A stretch of DNA of 64,000 nucleotides, from the NCBI GenBank assembly GCA_037962975.1, contig CM075670.1:86121501-86185500 (forward strand), in the 5' to 3' direction. Source of the DNA: Clitoria ternatea (taxonomy: Eukaryota; Streptophyta; Magnoliopsida; Fabales; Fabaceae). The notes under the pieces are model-generated. The model worked only from the letters and a program-made list of their open reading frames with translations, searched no databases and had not been told where the DNA came from. Positions 47,101 to 59,051 of the stretch are shown here, piece after piece. Position 1 is the first letter of the stretch. Each line of letters begins with the position of its first letter. Made by a program: the position numbers and the translations under genes.

Positions 47101-48513
47101 GTGTACGAGCAGCAACAGGCGGACTCTTACCTAGCTGAAATGAAGGAAATTCAAGCCAAAGGAAAGAATTTATCCTTGGCCGAGGGGTCAGATGGGATCT
47201 TCCGGGTGAGAGACAGAATATACATACCGAGTGGAGGAAGATTGAGAATGGTGCTTGACGAAGCCCACAAAAGCTTACTCAGCATTCACCCAGGAACCAC
47301 AAAAATGTACCACGACTTGAGGAGACAGTTCTGGTGGCCCGGACTAAAGAAGGATGTGGCGGAATACGTGGCCCGGTGTATCACTTGTCAGAAATCGAAG
47401 GTAGAGCACCAAAAACCGTGCGGTGCAATGCAGCCTCTAGAGATCCCCGTGTGGAAATGGGACTCGATTGCGATGGATTTCATCATGGGATTACCCAAAA
47501 ACCGAGCAGGCCATGATGCAATTTGGGTCATTATTGACCGTTTGACGAAGAGTGCATACTTCTTACCTGTAAATATGAAGTACCCATTGCATAAGTTGGC
47601 TCGGATTTACATTCAAGAAATTATCCGACTGCATGGCATACCTACTTCCATCGTGTCAGATAGGGACCCTAGGTTTACGTCCCGGTTTTGGACCAGCATG
47701 CATCAAGAATTGGGGACGAAGCTTTAGCTTAGTTCTGCCTACCACCCCCAATCGGATGGACAATCCGAACGGACAATTCTGAGTCTAGAAGACTTATTAA
47801 GAGCGTGCGTGCTAGAGCACGGTGGAGACTGGGAGCAGTACCTTCCCTTGATCGAGTTTACGTACAATAACAGCCATCATCACAGCATTGGCATGGCACC
47901 CTACGAGGCATTGTATGGACGCAGATGCCGAACCCCACTCTGCTGGTCGGAAATGGGTGAAAGTCTACTATTGGGACCAGACATCGTGAAGCAAACCACA
48001 GAGCAGATCCGAGTGATACAGGAAAGGATGAAAGCATCACAAGACAGGCAAAAGAGCTACCATGACAAGCGCACCAAACCATTGGAATTTTCAGTCGGAG
48101 ACCGAGTGTTTTTGAGAACTTCTCCGAGTAAGGGAGTCAGACGAGCCTTAAAAAGTGGGAAGTTAAGCCCTCGATACATTGGACCTTATGAGGTGTTAGA
48201 ATGAGTCGGCCCCGTGGCATACCGCATCGCATTACCAACCCACTTGTCCCGATTGCATGACGTATTTCATGTGTCTCAACTAAGAAAGTATTTACATGAC
48301 CCCAGCCACACGATGCCTGACGATGAAGTAGAGATCAAAGAAGACCTGACCACTGTGACTACACCGATTGGAATCGTGGACCGATCGGTAAAACGCTTGA
48401 GAAACAGAAACGTGAGACTAGTGAAGGTGGAGTGGCAGCAAGGTAAGACCACCTCCTGCACGTGGGAACGCGAAGATGCCATAAAACAGCAGTACCCCGA
48501 GTTGTTCATTTAG
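44119..48513 (+). pseudogene. Element E gag-pol polyprotein (three in-frame stops)
   Basis: One frame of about 1464 codons from ATG 44119, the best-preserved polyprotein here; codons 124-1202 are uninterrupted. Gag capsid (EFMELKQGSMTVEEYA), zinc knuckles CFKCGGNHFARDC and CFHCNKRGHIRPDC (both with all ligands), protease DSGATHSF, RT FIDD, RNase H YCDAS and VADALS, integrase (CITCQKSK; MDFIMG; VSDRDPRF; SERTILSLED), and a C-terminal chromodomain (LVKVEWQQGK...CTWERED). Stops: TGA 44371 (codon 85, shared with D), TAG 47725 (where D has TGG), TGA 48202 (where D has CGG). A 3-bp deletion relative to D lies near 47247. Tekay/Del lineage; chromodomains in this lineage are thought to steer integration to heterochromatin, consistent with this nest. 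Confidence 0.95.
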
Positions 48514-48576
48514 GTGAGTTACTGACTAAAGCTTCACATGAATTACCAACTGAATTTCGGGGACGAAATTCTTTTC

Positions 48577-48590
48577 AAGTGGGGGAGAAC
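48577..48590 (+). other. Element E polypurine tract
   Basis: AAGTGGGGGAGAAC before TGTAACATCCCC at 48591. Confidence 0.88.
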
Positions 48591-51500
48591 TGTAACATCC
48601 CCATTTTAATTAAAGCAACCGAGTTAAATAACAAGTCAACAAGTCAACACCTCCCTTAATTTAATTAACTAAGAAGTAACAGGATAATTAACGTGGAAGC
48701 ATGGTGGCATGGGCAGGATTATCGCGTTTCCCCATCCCACCATCCTGTTCTCCACGCGGGTACTTATACAGGCGAGGCCATGCTCTTCACACAGAGAATT
48801 CCGCGAACTCCCTTCTTCATTCCTCTTGTTTTCTCTCTTGCCTTCTCCGCCCTCCAGTCCATCTCCTGCTTCGAGAACCAAGGCGATGGTGCTACAGTGG
48901 AGTGGAACTCCCCACACGAGAAGGGACGATCGTCAAGTGACGCAGCAGGGAGGAGAACCACCACTCAAGCAGAAAGTCCCTTGGAGTTTTGTGAGTGGTA
49001 GGGGGAGTATCTTCTATCTTAAATGCATGGGTTATGAACAGGTTTCGAGTGCTGATGCTTGCTATATCCGTGCTCTGATGGTGTATTGCGTTGCATATGA
49101 GTGTGTATAGTTCAGTTGCATGACGAGTGAGAAATGAGTGTTGCATGTTAGCACCTTTCATACAGGTATGTGCTGCAGGATCTCACATTGCATGTCGGGT
49201 TGTATCAATACGAATGCTTTAATAAATTGTTGTGTATAGGAAATGCCTGCTTTAAACAGATTCTGACGCTATCTTACACCGATTGCATGTTAGGATGAGA
49301 TGAATTGAAATGCCTGAGCAAACTTGTGATTTTTAGAATGATGCATGCGTTGAATGAAGCTATAAACCGATTGCATGTCTTGATCGAACGAAATGTTGTG
49401 GATGTCTGAATATGGAATAATTACTGATTGCATGGTGTGTATGTGTTTGAATGCGAGAATGCATGCGTGAAATAAATGTTGTGTGTCAAATCCGCGTGTG
49501 GCGCATGGGATGCGTTATGCTGGGAGCATGTAGTGTGAGACACTACCTTCGGTCATCCAGCGTGGGACGCTGTAAAATCCTTGAGTGGGACTCGGGGTAG
49601 CCCTTGAGTGGGACTCGGGCTGTCTGTGAACACCGTCGTTGGCGCTGAGAGCGTTGGTGTCACCTGTGGATAAACGGTTGGGTACCTGTAAAATGGCCAA
49701 GCAGCTGGGTGCTGATCTGATAGCTGAGAGCTATGTATAAAAAGGCTGAGATGCCTACGTTGCAACGTCAGACCGATACACACGATGCGGAACCAAGTGA
49801 AACCTTCTGTGCTTATCCTTGTTAATATTACTATTACTGTTAATGTTGTTGAAATTGGTTAAGTATGCCGAGTGGGAAGTGAATGGGTAAATGCGTAGGA
49901 CTGAGTGGATGCTCTGTGCATGTGTTATTGACTGAAATTTAATTATGCATTTGATATTGTGTATGTGGATACTGAATGTGTATGCCAAGTGATTCATTTC
50001 GTGTGTACGTGCCATGGATACTGAATGAAAACTGTTTTGCGAATATGCGTCTATATATATATATGCATGCAAGCGTATTCGTGTCGTTAAAAACGTTATG
50101 AGTGCAGCCGAGTGATGATCAGTGATTATTGAACGGTAAGAGTCATTTATATACGTCTTGATTGATGGATGTTGCCTTGGTTTTAGTCGTGTTGTACGTA
50201 TAGGTATTGTTGTATGATTGAGAGATAACCTGAGTCGGTATCTATCATTTAAAATTTAAGATGCTCACCCCTGCAGTGGCCATTTTTCAGTGAATGTCTC
50301 TCGAGATGAGGATTAGAAGCAGAGCTGGAACGCTGAGCGAAGTGTTGATGCATTTGGAAGGCTTAATTAATGCGATGTTAGATTAAGCCCTGACTGGTTC
50401 ATGTCGGATGTTAGTGCTTTGGGATAAATAGAACCTTATGGACAAGGAGAAATCCGATTTTGTGTTGTAAATGTTGGCATACGCTCTTTTATATATATAT
50501 ATATGGATGTGTGGTTTCGTGGGTGACATGCTATGTGCTACCTTGTTTCATACTTGTGCTTTAATGGATACGCAGGGACGGCATGATTTAGCAGGCTATA
50601 GCCAAGTCTGAGTGAATTATGAATTGTCTCTAGGAAGACTTATGTCGGATACGTTTGGGCGGAGTCGTACCCCGCCCGAAGTATGGGGGCAATTCGCCCA
50701 AGCGTGAGGACTCGCGCTGAAGCGAGTAATTATCTGAGTGAGATACCGCCCATTTTCCTTCCTATCCGTTGTGGCGCTAGTGCGACCCCGACAATGGTGT
50801 TGACCCCGGCTTGAATGTTGTGGTCGAGTCCGCCCAGGCGTTGTCATAAGTAGCTGAGTTGGGCGGAATAAGTTCAGGCCCCTCCTTCCTCCACAACCTA
50901 CTACCGCATATGTACACTGTGACATCCCAATTTTGAAGTTAAAAACCGAGAGAGAGAGAGGAGCTCAATTAGTGGTTTAGGGTGGATTGGATCCTAAGTG
51001 TAAGGCATTGATAATCCGAGTGAAAGATGTAGAGTCCGATTGAGAAATTACCTTGTGTTTGTGTTGGAGAGGCGTTGTGCTGACCTCGCTTAGGCGGTGT
51101 CATACCTCGCCCAAGTAACTAGGACGGTTCTCCCAAGCGCGTGGAACCATGCTGAAGCAAGCAGATATCAACGTGAGATTCCGCCTATGTACCTTCCTCC
51201 TCCGTTGTCGCATTATTATGTCTCGCTGGGCGGTGTTGGACATCGCCTGAGTGAGTGGATGTTGTGATGTAGTCCGTCCAGGCGTTGTTGTGCCTTGCCG
51301 AACTGGACGGCGGTGTAATCACTTCCTCCTTCCGTGGTTGCATTGTTATGCTTCGCTCAGGCGGCCTCGGACCTCGCTTGAGCGAGTCAGTGTTATCTTA
51401 GTCCTCGTCCAGGCGCTGCTGTGTTTCGCTGGACAGTGCGGGTCGGTCCCAGCATTGCTCCCTTCTCTCTTCCCTTACCTATTCCCTTCCACTAAATGAC

Positions 51501-51810
51501 CAGTGTTACTCGTGAAAAAGCTTCCTTGTGAAATCCCCTCTATCCGCTGTTGCATTGTCATACCCCGCCTAGGCGGTATCAGACCCCGTCTGAGTGAGCC
51601 AATAATATTACGTAATCCACCCTGGCGCTGGTCTGTTACACTAAACCCACGAACCGGTTCCAGTCTTAGCCTTTTCGTCATTACCATATGCGTATGAGTG
51701 TTTTTATTTCCCTTGCCTGCTTCCTTCTATATCGAATAATACGTGACTGCTTTTGTGAAAAATTTTCTCATATTTTTGGAATTATTAGTTGCAAACAATA
51801 AGGTGTTACA
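48591..51810 (+). repeat. Element E 3' LTR
   Basis: A copy of 40632-43851. Hairpin array at 49502-49768 and internal start-like signature at 50928. It ends GGTGTTACA, followed by the CCCGA target copy at 51811-51815. Confidence 0.95.
49502..49768 (+). other. Array of triloop hairpins in the E LTR (3' copy)
   Basis: Homologous to 41543-41809. One hairpin changed on both sides: GTGCT-GGG-AGCAC in the 5' LTR is ATGCT-GGG-AGCAT here, so the pair is kept. Another lost a pair: CAGCT-GGG-TGCTG. Confidence 0.9.
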
Positions 51811-53515
51811 CCCGAAGCCTAAGTAGGCAAACGAATGAAATTGGAAAATAGTTTTCACATGATAAGAATCATGTGTGCACCTATGTATATATATATATAT
51901 ATATTGAATTGGTGTTTGAATAAATAATTGATGTGGCCCTATAAATGATTGGTGTAGGGCTTGGCAATATTGGTGAAGCAGGAACATCAACCCCAGAGGT
52001 CTACTTCTCTTGAGGTAGGAGAGGGGTGTATTTTCTAAATGCATGAAAATTATACTGATAATATATGTATTAATGTAGTATGACATGTTTGAGTGGTTGA
52101 AGGTGATGTTATGTGTATGTGAAGTGAATTGCGTATGATGATGTGAATTTAGTGTTATGTGATGAAGCCTGTGTGTAGCTATGGATGACTTATTATGCGT
52201 GGTATATGGTTGAGTTCATATGAAGATTGATTCTTGTGTATGAGTTGATGGAAAATTGTGTGGTTAAGAATGAATATACCCTAGATGAAAGGGTAGGATA
52301 ATCCAAATGAGCTTGAAGCATGTATGAGTATTTTGTATACATGGCATGACATGCATATCATGATGATGTTGATAAGTGGTTGCGATCACTTGATGTTGAA
52401 ATGAAAGGCCCTGCGGAACCAATGAGATTGAATGCCCATGGTTGCGATCATGAGGCGGGAGTACCCCTTGCGAGGAGGGAAACCTATATGAAATGTTTAT
52501 AAGGCGAGAGTACCCCTTGCGAGGAGGGAAACCTATGTGAAATATTGAACGTGGTTGCGATCACAAAAAGCACCTTGTGAGGTTGCTAGAGGGAGTACCC
52601 CTTGCGAGGTGGGAAACCATTGAGAATGAGTATGTGATATGGTGGTTGCGATCACCCAAGACAATGAAATCGGATCCGTGCATATGCATTTTCATGAGAT
52701 TAACATGTGCATCAGTTTGAAAGCATGGTATAGTGTGATACTTTGATGATCAGATATGAATGAAAACTCCCTTTTTAATTACTAAATTGTGATGGTGGAT
52801 TGATTGACAGAATTCTGAGAGAATCAGGAAATAGTTGTATTGGAATGAAAAATTGTTGATTGATTAATTGATAGTAAATAAACTCCTCTTGAGAAGGAGT
52901 TAGTTGTATTGCATTCATGCATATATTGTTCTATTTATTGGATTTTCGTGATTGAGAAAGTATACTCACTCTCCCTGTGGTATATTTTTTTTAGCTCCTA
53001 TGTTGTAGGTATGACTTTAGAGCTATTGTGGAGGAAGAGTGTGAAGAAGGCCCCTTTTTGGTAAAGAATGCCTTGGCCGGCAATATTTTGGTTTACATAG
53101 ATATGTGGAATAGATGTAATGTATATAGTATAATGTATGTTGATATAGTGTGGATTTAGAATGGATAATTATATGAATAATGAGTTTGGGAGGTCATGGA
53201 GGAAAATGAGATCTTTTGTTTATGACCCATTTTTAATCATGACCCTATGAATGAATGAATGATGAAACTCTCTATATCTTGATGAATGAATGAAGTTTAT
53301 ATATGGAATGCTAGATTTATGAAATGGAGGAGTTAGTGACTTGATTTATACAATAGATGAGTTGTAATGGAACTTGATAAGAATGACTTATTAGAACAAG
53401 TCTCAAATGTGGAATATGATATATATGAAGTGTTGAAATTAGGTAAATTTGATTAGAATGAGTTTTGGTGTTGAGAGTTGGATGATTTCTGCATTTCCCC
53501 TGTTTTTCTGTCAAA

Positions 53516-54065
53516 CTCGCTCAAGCGAGAGGGCTTTTCGCTCAAGCGAGAACGCCCCTGCTTCAATTTTTGGAATTTAGACGAGTCTCGCTTAGGCGAG
53601 AATGGGATTCGCTCAAGCGGGATCGTCCCAGCATCAGTGTTGGGACATTATTTCATTTTCGCTCAAGCGGATGCACATGTAGCTCAAGCGAAATCGCATT
53701 AGAATCAGAGTTTGGACCTTGGTTGGTGTTCGCTCAAGCGAGCTAAGGGTTTGCCCGAGCGAGAGGGTCCTGCCCTCAGGTTTTGCTCTCGGGTTTATCA
53801 GGAAATTGCTCTCGGGAGCAATCTCTCTTAAGCGAGGATAGTGTCGCCCGAGCGAGTAAGCGTGGAATGGATTCTGGGCGTTTTTCGCTTTACACTCGCT
53901 GGCTTCGCCCAAGCGAGGATTGTGTAACTCGCTCAAGCGAGTGGGGTTCGCTTGAGCGAAGTGGCCCCTGAATTTCCATTTTCTTCTTTCGCCCAGCATT
54001 TTAAGGTTCGCCCAAGCGTGCTATGCGAAGCTCGCTCAAGCGAATTGGGATTCCGCTTGAGCGAG
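53516..54065 (+). repeat. Phased palindrome array in the C 3' LTR
   Basis: Same array as 22721-23270 with the same spacing. Substitutions between the two copies affect both palindromes (for example ATCTCGCTT against ATCTCTCTT) and spacers. Confidence 0.9.
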
Positions 54066-54420
54066 AGGGACCTGATTCTCCCAAATAGTTTGAAATATAT
54101 TATTTTCCTTTTCTTCATACTAATTCATGATTCTATCTTATTTCATGATCACTTTGGGATAACCTTGGCTATTAAATTGCAAACGAATGATCTCTTAAGA
54201 ATTTAATTCCATAATGTTATTTTACCAAAGATTCTTCCGCTATTATTAATAATGGATTTCTTAAGAGTAATTCCTTTAACTTACCTTCTCATATCTTCAT
54301 ATATGAGATAGGTCTCTGATAGATCCAGGGAATTTGTTAAATGGCTTCACCACCCACATGTTTTAGAGATTAATAATAATAAAAACGCAAAAAATTTACC
54401 CCTATTTTTGGGATGTCACA

Positions 54421-55987
54421 TATGTCATCAAGTACAAAAATGGAAAATCTAATACTGTGGCTGATGCTTTATCAAGAAGACACTCTTTACTAGCCTCTCT
54501 TGGAGCATAAGTTATTAGACTTGATGAGATTAGGACTTTGTATCCTAGTGACCTTGATTTCTCAAACATTTTCAACTCATCTTCCACTTCTTCATCTCTT
54601 AAAGGTTTCTACATTCTAGATGGATATCTCTTTAAAGCCAATAAACTTTGCATTCCTTGGAGCTCTTTAAGAGATCTTTTATTAAGATAAAGCCATAAGG
54701 GAGGCTTAATGGGCCACTTTGGAAGAGATAAAACTTTGTCTAGAACACTTCTATTAGCCAAAAATGAAGAAAGATATTCAAAAACATTATGCTAGGTGTA
54801 TTGTATATAGAAAAACTAAATCTAAACTTTCATCTAGTGGTTTGTATACTCCTTTACCTACACCTAGTGCACCTTGGATTGATATATCTATGGATTTTGT
54901 GTTGGGCTTGCCTAAGACCCAAAGGGGAATCGATTCTATCTTTGTAGTGGTGGATAGGTTCAGTAAGATGGCTCACTTCATCCCTTATCATAAGGTAGAT
55001 GATGCTAGTCATATTGCTAAACTTTTCTTTAGAGAGATTGTAAGACTTTATGGTGTTCCTAAAACTATCATTTCTGATAGGGACACCAAATTCCTAAACC
55101 ATTTTTTGAAAACTCTTTGGTTAAGACTAGGAATAAAGCTTCTCTTTTCTACCACCTGTCATCCTTAAACAGATGGCCAAACTAAGGTAGTAAACAGGAC
55201 CCTTTCTCAACTTTTTAAGGTGTTAGTGCATAAAAATGTTAAATATTGGGATGAGTGTTTACCCCACATTGAATTTTCCTATAATAGGGTATAACACTCC
55301 ATAACTAAGCATAGTCCCTTTGAAGTTGTGTAAGGTTTTAACCCTCTCACACCTTTGGACCTTTTGCCCATTGATGTTTCTGACTCTGTCCTTTACATGG
55401 ATGGAGAGGCAAAGGCCAAGTTTATTAAAGATTTTTATAAGAAGGTTAAAAACCAAATACAAACTAAAAATGAACACTATGCTTGTTGTGCTAATAAGAA
55501 AAGAAAGGAAGTCACCTTTGAGGCTAGAGATTGGGTTTGGTTACATCATAGAAAGGAAAGATTTCCAAACTTGAGAAAATCCAAACTCGACCCTAGAGGT
55601 GATGGCCCTTTCCAAATAATCAAGAAAATGAATAATAATGCCTATGTCCTTGATTTACCAGGAGCTTATGGTGTGAGTGCTTCATTCAATGTGTCTGAAT
55701 TATCTCCGTTTGACTTAGATGAAAAGGATGATGATTTAGATTTGAGGACAAATCCTTTCAAAGAGGGGGAGCATAATGACGACACACTAAGGAAGGACCC
55801 TCACTCCATCTTAGACAAAGGACTAGAGGCTTACAAGGGTCCCCTCACAAGGGCCAAGTCCAAGAAAGCTAAAGAGAGTATCCATAAAGCCATGTCATCC
55901 TTCCTCTCTTTGCTTAGTGGGCCTAAGCCCAAGGGAGACACCATGAGGATCTACTTGTTTTCATCTTGTAACATAAGTCATAACTAG
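54421..55987 (+). pseudogene. Element A: RNase H tail and integrase
   Basis: Begins YVIKYKNGKSNTVADALSRR (RNase H end), then a spacer region, integrase core (MDFVLGLPKTQRG; ISDRDTKF) and the C-terminal GPF-type module ending with GPLTRAKSK. Lesions: TAA near 54508 and 54688, a frameshift at about 54760, TAA 55166, further stops near 55289 and 55331, and the catalytic Glu of the D-D-E triad reads Lys (AAG 55184-55186). Same lineage as 9651-11289. The frame runs to 55987, possibly into the LTR. Confidence 0.88.
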
Positions 55988-56577
55988 ATTCTCTAGACAT
56001 TTAGGTTTTATTTGGACCTTGACCACTTTAGGGCCATGTACTTTCACTTTGGGCCATGTATAGGCGATGTTCTTTTATTTTTTATACTATTGGGCCTTGG
56101 ATCCATTATCCAAGCCTATTTCTCCTCCCTTGGTGGAAATATAAAAGGGCTATATAAGGGAGCTCTCCTTTGTAAATTAACACAATAATGATCATTTGAG
56201 TTTTTTTACTATGAGTGTAAATTTTCTAGAGTGAGAAGCTCCTCTTTCTCTTTAGGATTGAGTCTCTAGAGCAAGCTCTTATTCAAGAGGATCCTCTGCC
56301 TCTTAGTGCCAAGAATTTAGGGAGTTATCTTCTTTTGGAAGTGGCGTCCTACCTACACCTTCCATTCCCCCTTCCATTCCTTTCATCTTGTCCAAACCAC
56401 TTCACTTTCTCCCTTTTCTTCCATCCAAATTCTATCCAAAGCCTTAGAAGTTTTCCTTTGTTTCATTTCGGTTTCAACCTTGAGAAGACAACAATTCAAC
56501 CATGACTTGAAGGAAGAACAAGGAAAGGAGCCAAGATCCACCTTTCTCTTAAGAAGCTTGAAGAAACTCCTACATCA
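55977..56577 (+). repeat. Probable 3' LTR of element A (boundaries tentative)
   Basis: TGTAACATAAG at 55977 follows the end of integrase. A TATA box, an A/T-rich start and a pyrimidine-rich leader follow, and TACATCA at 56571-56577 could be the end. The short length (~0.6 kb) suits Reina-type elements. No second LTR is in the window to confirm it. Confidence 0.45.
56140..56147 (+). promoter_or_regulatory. TATA box of the A LTR
   Basis: TATAAAAG followed by GGCTATATAAGGG, in the expected place of an LTR promoter. Confidence 0.5.
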
Positions 56578-57368
56578 CTTAACTTATCATTATCATTACT
56601 TCTTGGTTTCTTGAGTTGCTATGTGTCACCTATCTCAAAATATTTGTCCTCAAGTTGTTAGGTTCCACCTGTATTTCAGACTCTTGTAAAATACTTTTAT
56701 CTTATTTAGGAAATACATCGGCAATATCTTGGCTTAATAATGTCCATTATGAAGGGTAAATAATGTATTTCTACTTTATAATTAATAATTAAAATGGTAG
56801 TAATTTAAATGGTGTCAATTTAATTTAAGAAGTAAAAGAGTACTTGGCCATTGCCCTTATCAATATGCTTCCTTTGAATTAAACTCATGGAGGCATTTGG
56901 GGATAAAGTGGCATTTAACACTTATTTATGAAATACAGATTTTTCTTAAAACATCGTTGGCCATTACTCTTATTGGTATACCCAATTAAGTTTGGGAGAC
57001 TTACGGGGTATTTGGGAATAAGATAGTATCTAGCCATTTGTATCTACTGAGTAAATTTAAATAGACTTACAACGTATCACACTATATTCAGGTCTTTTTA
57101 CCGATTTAATAAAATGAGACTTAGTCGTGATTGTCGACTCTAGGTCTTATTTTGTTCGGTTAGAAAAAATTATACTGAAAATATTTCACTTAAGATATTT
57201 TTATTTCAATTCTTTAGGGTGGTGGGATAGAAATAATAATGTTAATAATATTATCGATTACTAGTAATAATAATGTTAATTTTAATAGTAATAACAATAA
57301 TCATAACTGTATAATAAATAATAATAATAGTAATAATAATTTGTAAGTTAATAATTTCTTACACAAAA
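56578..57368. other. AT-rich repetitive stretch without a gene
   Basis: No supported coding region. Two diverged direct repeats of about 113 bp begin at TTGGCCATTGCCCTTAT (56845) and TTGGCCATTACTCTTAT (56958). TAA/AAT trinucleotide runs occupy 57230-57345. It could be part of an old LTR but I cannot place its ends. Confidence 0.5.
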
Positions 57369-57370
57369 GA

Positions 57371-57625
57371 GTGAGGTGGCAGAGCCGACCGTTATATTTA
57401 ACGGTATAGATAAACAGTAATTAGATAAAAGAAAATAATATTGAGTAAGGCGACAAAGCCGATCATTATATTAAATAATATAGATGAACAAAAATTAAAT
57501 AAGGGAAAAAAGAAATGCTGAGAATAAGGCGGTAGAGACGACTAGTATATTCAATAATATAAATGGATAGAAATTAAATAAAGAAGAATGCTGAGAGTGG
57601 TGACAGAGCCGACCATTATGCTCAA
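57371..57625 (+). repeat. Diverged ~76-bp tandem repeat, four units
   Basis: Units start near 57371, 57447, 57525 and 57596. Each contains GGYRRCARAGCCGACC or a close variant followed by an AT-rich stretch with AATAATATAGAT and AATTAAATAA. An AAT-rich run (57626-57680) follows; the Tyr-rich open frame over it is low complexity. Confidence 0.7.
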
Positions 57626-57839
57626 TAGTAATAATAATAATAGTAATAAATATAATAATAATAATAATGGTAATAATATTTTCTTGATTTTATCAACGGT
57701 ATAATTTTATAGTTGTCGTGTATTGTAAAATTCGGTATTAACATAATTGAGAACAAATATGGTGGAATGATAATAAATCGCACTCCAAAATAATTGTTAA
57801 AGACTTTTGGCATAAAATAAATTACAAAATAAAGGCCAC

Positions 57840-58870
57840 GTGCCCGTCCATCCTTATATCCCCATTTATCACATTTTTCAAGATTTATTAATCACAGTCC
57901 ACATTGACAACTAGTATCCTTTTCAGTGTTTTCATAGTCTAGTACCTAAATATATTCATTTAGTCATCAGAGTTAGTAACAACCCAACATAACCAATTAA
58001 TCACATACATAACAAAAAAATATTGGTAAAATTTAAGTAACTTAGTTTAATGAAAATTTTCCCGAACCTACCCTCCGAAAGGTAAGGACCCAAATGGAAC
58101 CTTAGTCATTTTGAACATGCGGTTCACCCCTGGATACCCAAGGTGTCACTTTTTCCCGATACTAGGCAGAAGGGAGAAAACTCAACTTTCAATCTGTAGC
58201 TCCGATCGACGATTAGTCTTCGTCGTTGGAATCTACGTAACGATAGGAACCCGAATCTAGAGACATGCAAAGGATCCAAGAAGGTGGAGAAAGGCCATGT
58301 GGTGGTTGTCCAAGGTGGTGAGTGGTGGTCGGAGGTGGTGGAAATCAAAGGAAACAATAATCAGAGGTTGTTAAAAGGATGAATAGTGGACTTCAGAGGT
58401 GTTGGAGGCCATGGGTGGCTATGGAGGTCGCAGGCGGTGGTGCTGTTTAGGTAAGGAAAATGGTGTTTGGGGATGGTTTTAGGTGGTGGAGATGGTGGAG
58501 AATGGAGAATGGCGAAGAACAAAGGTGGTCGAGGTGGTTTTGATGAGAAACGAAGGTTGTTTGGTGGTGGGTGGCCAATGTTCATGGAGGAGAGTGAGAG
58601 AATTTCATGGAGAGAGAGAAAGAAACAATGCATTTCTGGTGGAGAAGATGAAGTGAAGTGGAGGGGCACACAAATTTATAAGAAAACTCGGCCCGACGGG
58701 TCGAGATTTAATTGGTATCGGGTGGAACCCTAATTACAGTTTTTAATACTTAACTTTGAGAAATATATGACTTACAGATGTGTTTAGAATCTATAAAAGT
58801 TCCCAACATAAAAGTTATAGATCTAATTTTTCTCTTTAATTTGATATATCATATATGAAAATCCAAGGTC
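57840..58870 (-). other. Possible LTR fragment or leader, minus strand
   Basis: Read on the minus strand: a TATA-like TTATAAATTT (58672-58681), a pyrimidine-rich leader, and an open frame of 102 codons (58361-58669) rich in Pro, Ser and His from CCA/CCT repeats. This resembles an LTR promoter and leader more than a gene. No domain is visible and the ends are not defined. Confidence 0.35.
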
Positions 58871-59051
58871 GGTATCTTGATTTATTCTTGAACCAAGGTA
58901 GAGTGCTTCCAGAGCTCATGAATTAAAGATAGCTGGATAGCTGGAAAGATAAATTTGTAGATATTTTTCCTTTGAGAATCGGCCTTTGTGCCTTTCATTA
59001 AACTTGTAGGGTTCTTTAATGCAGAACCATATAATAAAGAACAAAGCGATT

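Larger units (their letters stand above)
40632..51810 (+). mobile_element. Element E: Tekay/Del-type chromovirus, sister of D (11,179 bp)
   Basis: LTRs 40632-43851 and 48591-51810, both 3220 bp, tRNA-iMet PBS at 43855, one gag-pol frame with three stops, PPT at 48577, and CCCGA target duplications. The LTRs differ at about 33 sites by eye (~1%). It is the least damaged element in the window. Confidence 0.96.
13054..54420 (+). mobile_element. Element C: Tekay/Del-type chromovirus carrying three nested insertions
   Basis: 5' LTR (13054-23625), PBS (23629), gag-pol split by element D (24017-24119 plus 35048-39518), PPT, 3' LTR (39514-54420). The LTR begins TGTAACACCCCG and ends GGGATGTCACA. Without the insertions F, D and E and their duplicated targets, the LTRs are about 3728 and 3723 bp and the interior about 4960 bp. 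To the right lies element A at 54421. To the left lies C', so no target-site duplication can be seen. Confidence 0.93.
39514..54420 (+). repeat. Element C 3' LTR, interrupted by element E
   Basis: LTR sequence 39514-40631 and 51816-54420. It shows the empty site for F near 52595 and carries the palindrome array at 53516-54065. It ends GGGATGTCACA at 54420 against RNase H coding of element A. Confidence 0.94.
9651..56577 (+). mobile_element. Element A: Reina/CRM-type chromovirus interrupted by the C nest
   Basis: The coding order protease-RT (9651-11289) then RNase H tail-integrase (54421-55987) is that of one Ty3/gypsy pol split by 43 kb of younger elements. The 3' LTR is tentatively 55977-56577. 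The 5' LTR and gag are outside the window. It is the oldest layer by nesting logic and the most decayed by lesion count. Confidence 0.75.

Noticed and set aside
24120..51810. Reading D and E as one duplicated element
   Set aside because: Target-site duplications differ (AGAAC and CCCGA) and the LTR starts differ, so they are independent insertions.
57622..57813. Tyrosine-rich open frame on the minus strand
   Set aside because: Simple AAT/TAA microsatellite translation.
58361..58669. Proline/serine/histidine-rich 102-codon frame on the minus strand as a host gene exon
   Set aside because: It sits in LTR-like leader sequence after a TATA-like stretch, with low-complexity CCA/CCT content and no splice or domain support; described only as a possible LTR fragment.
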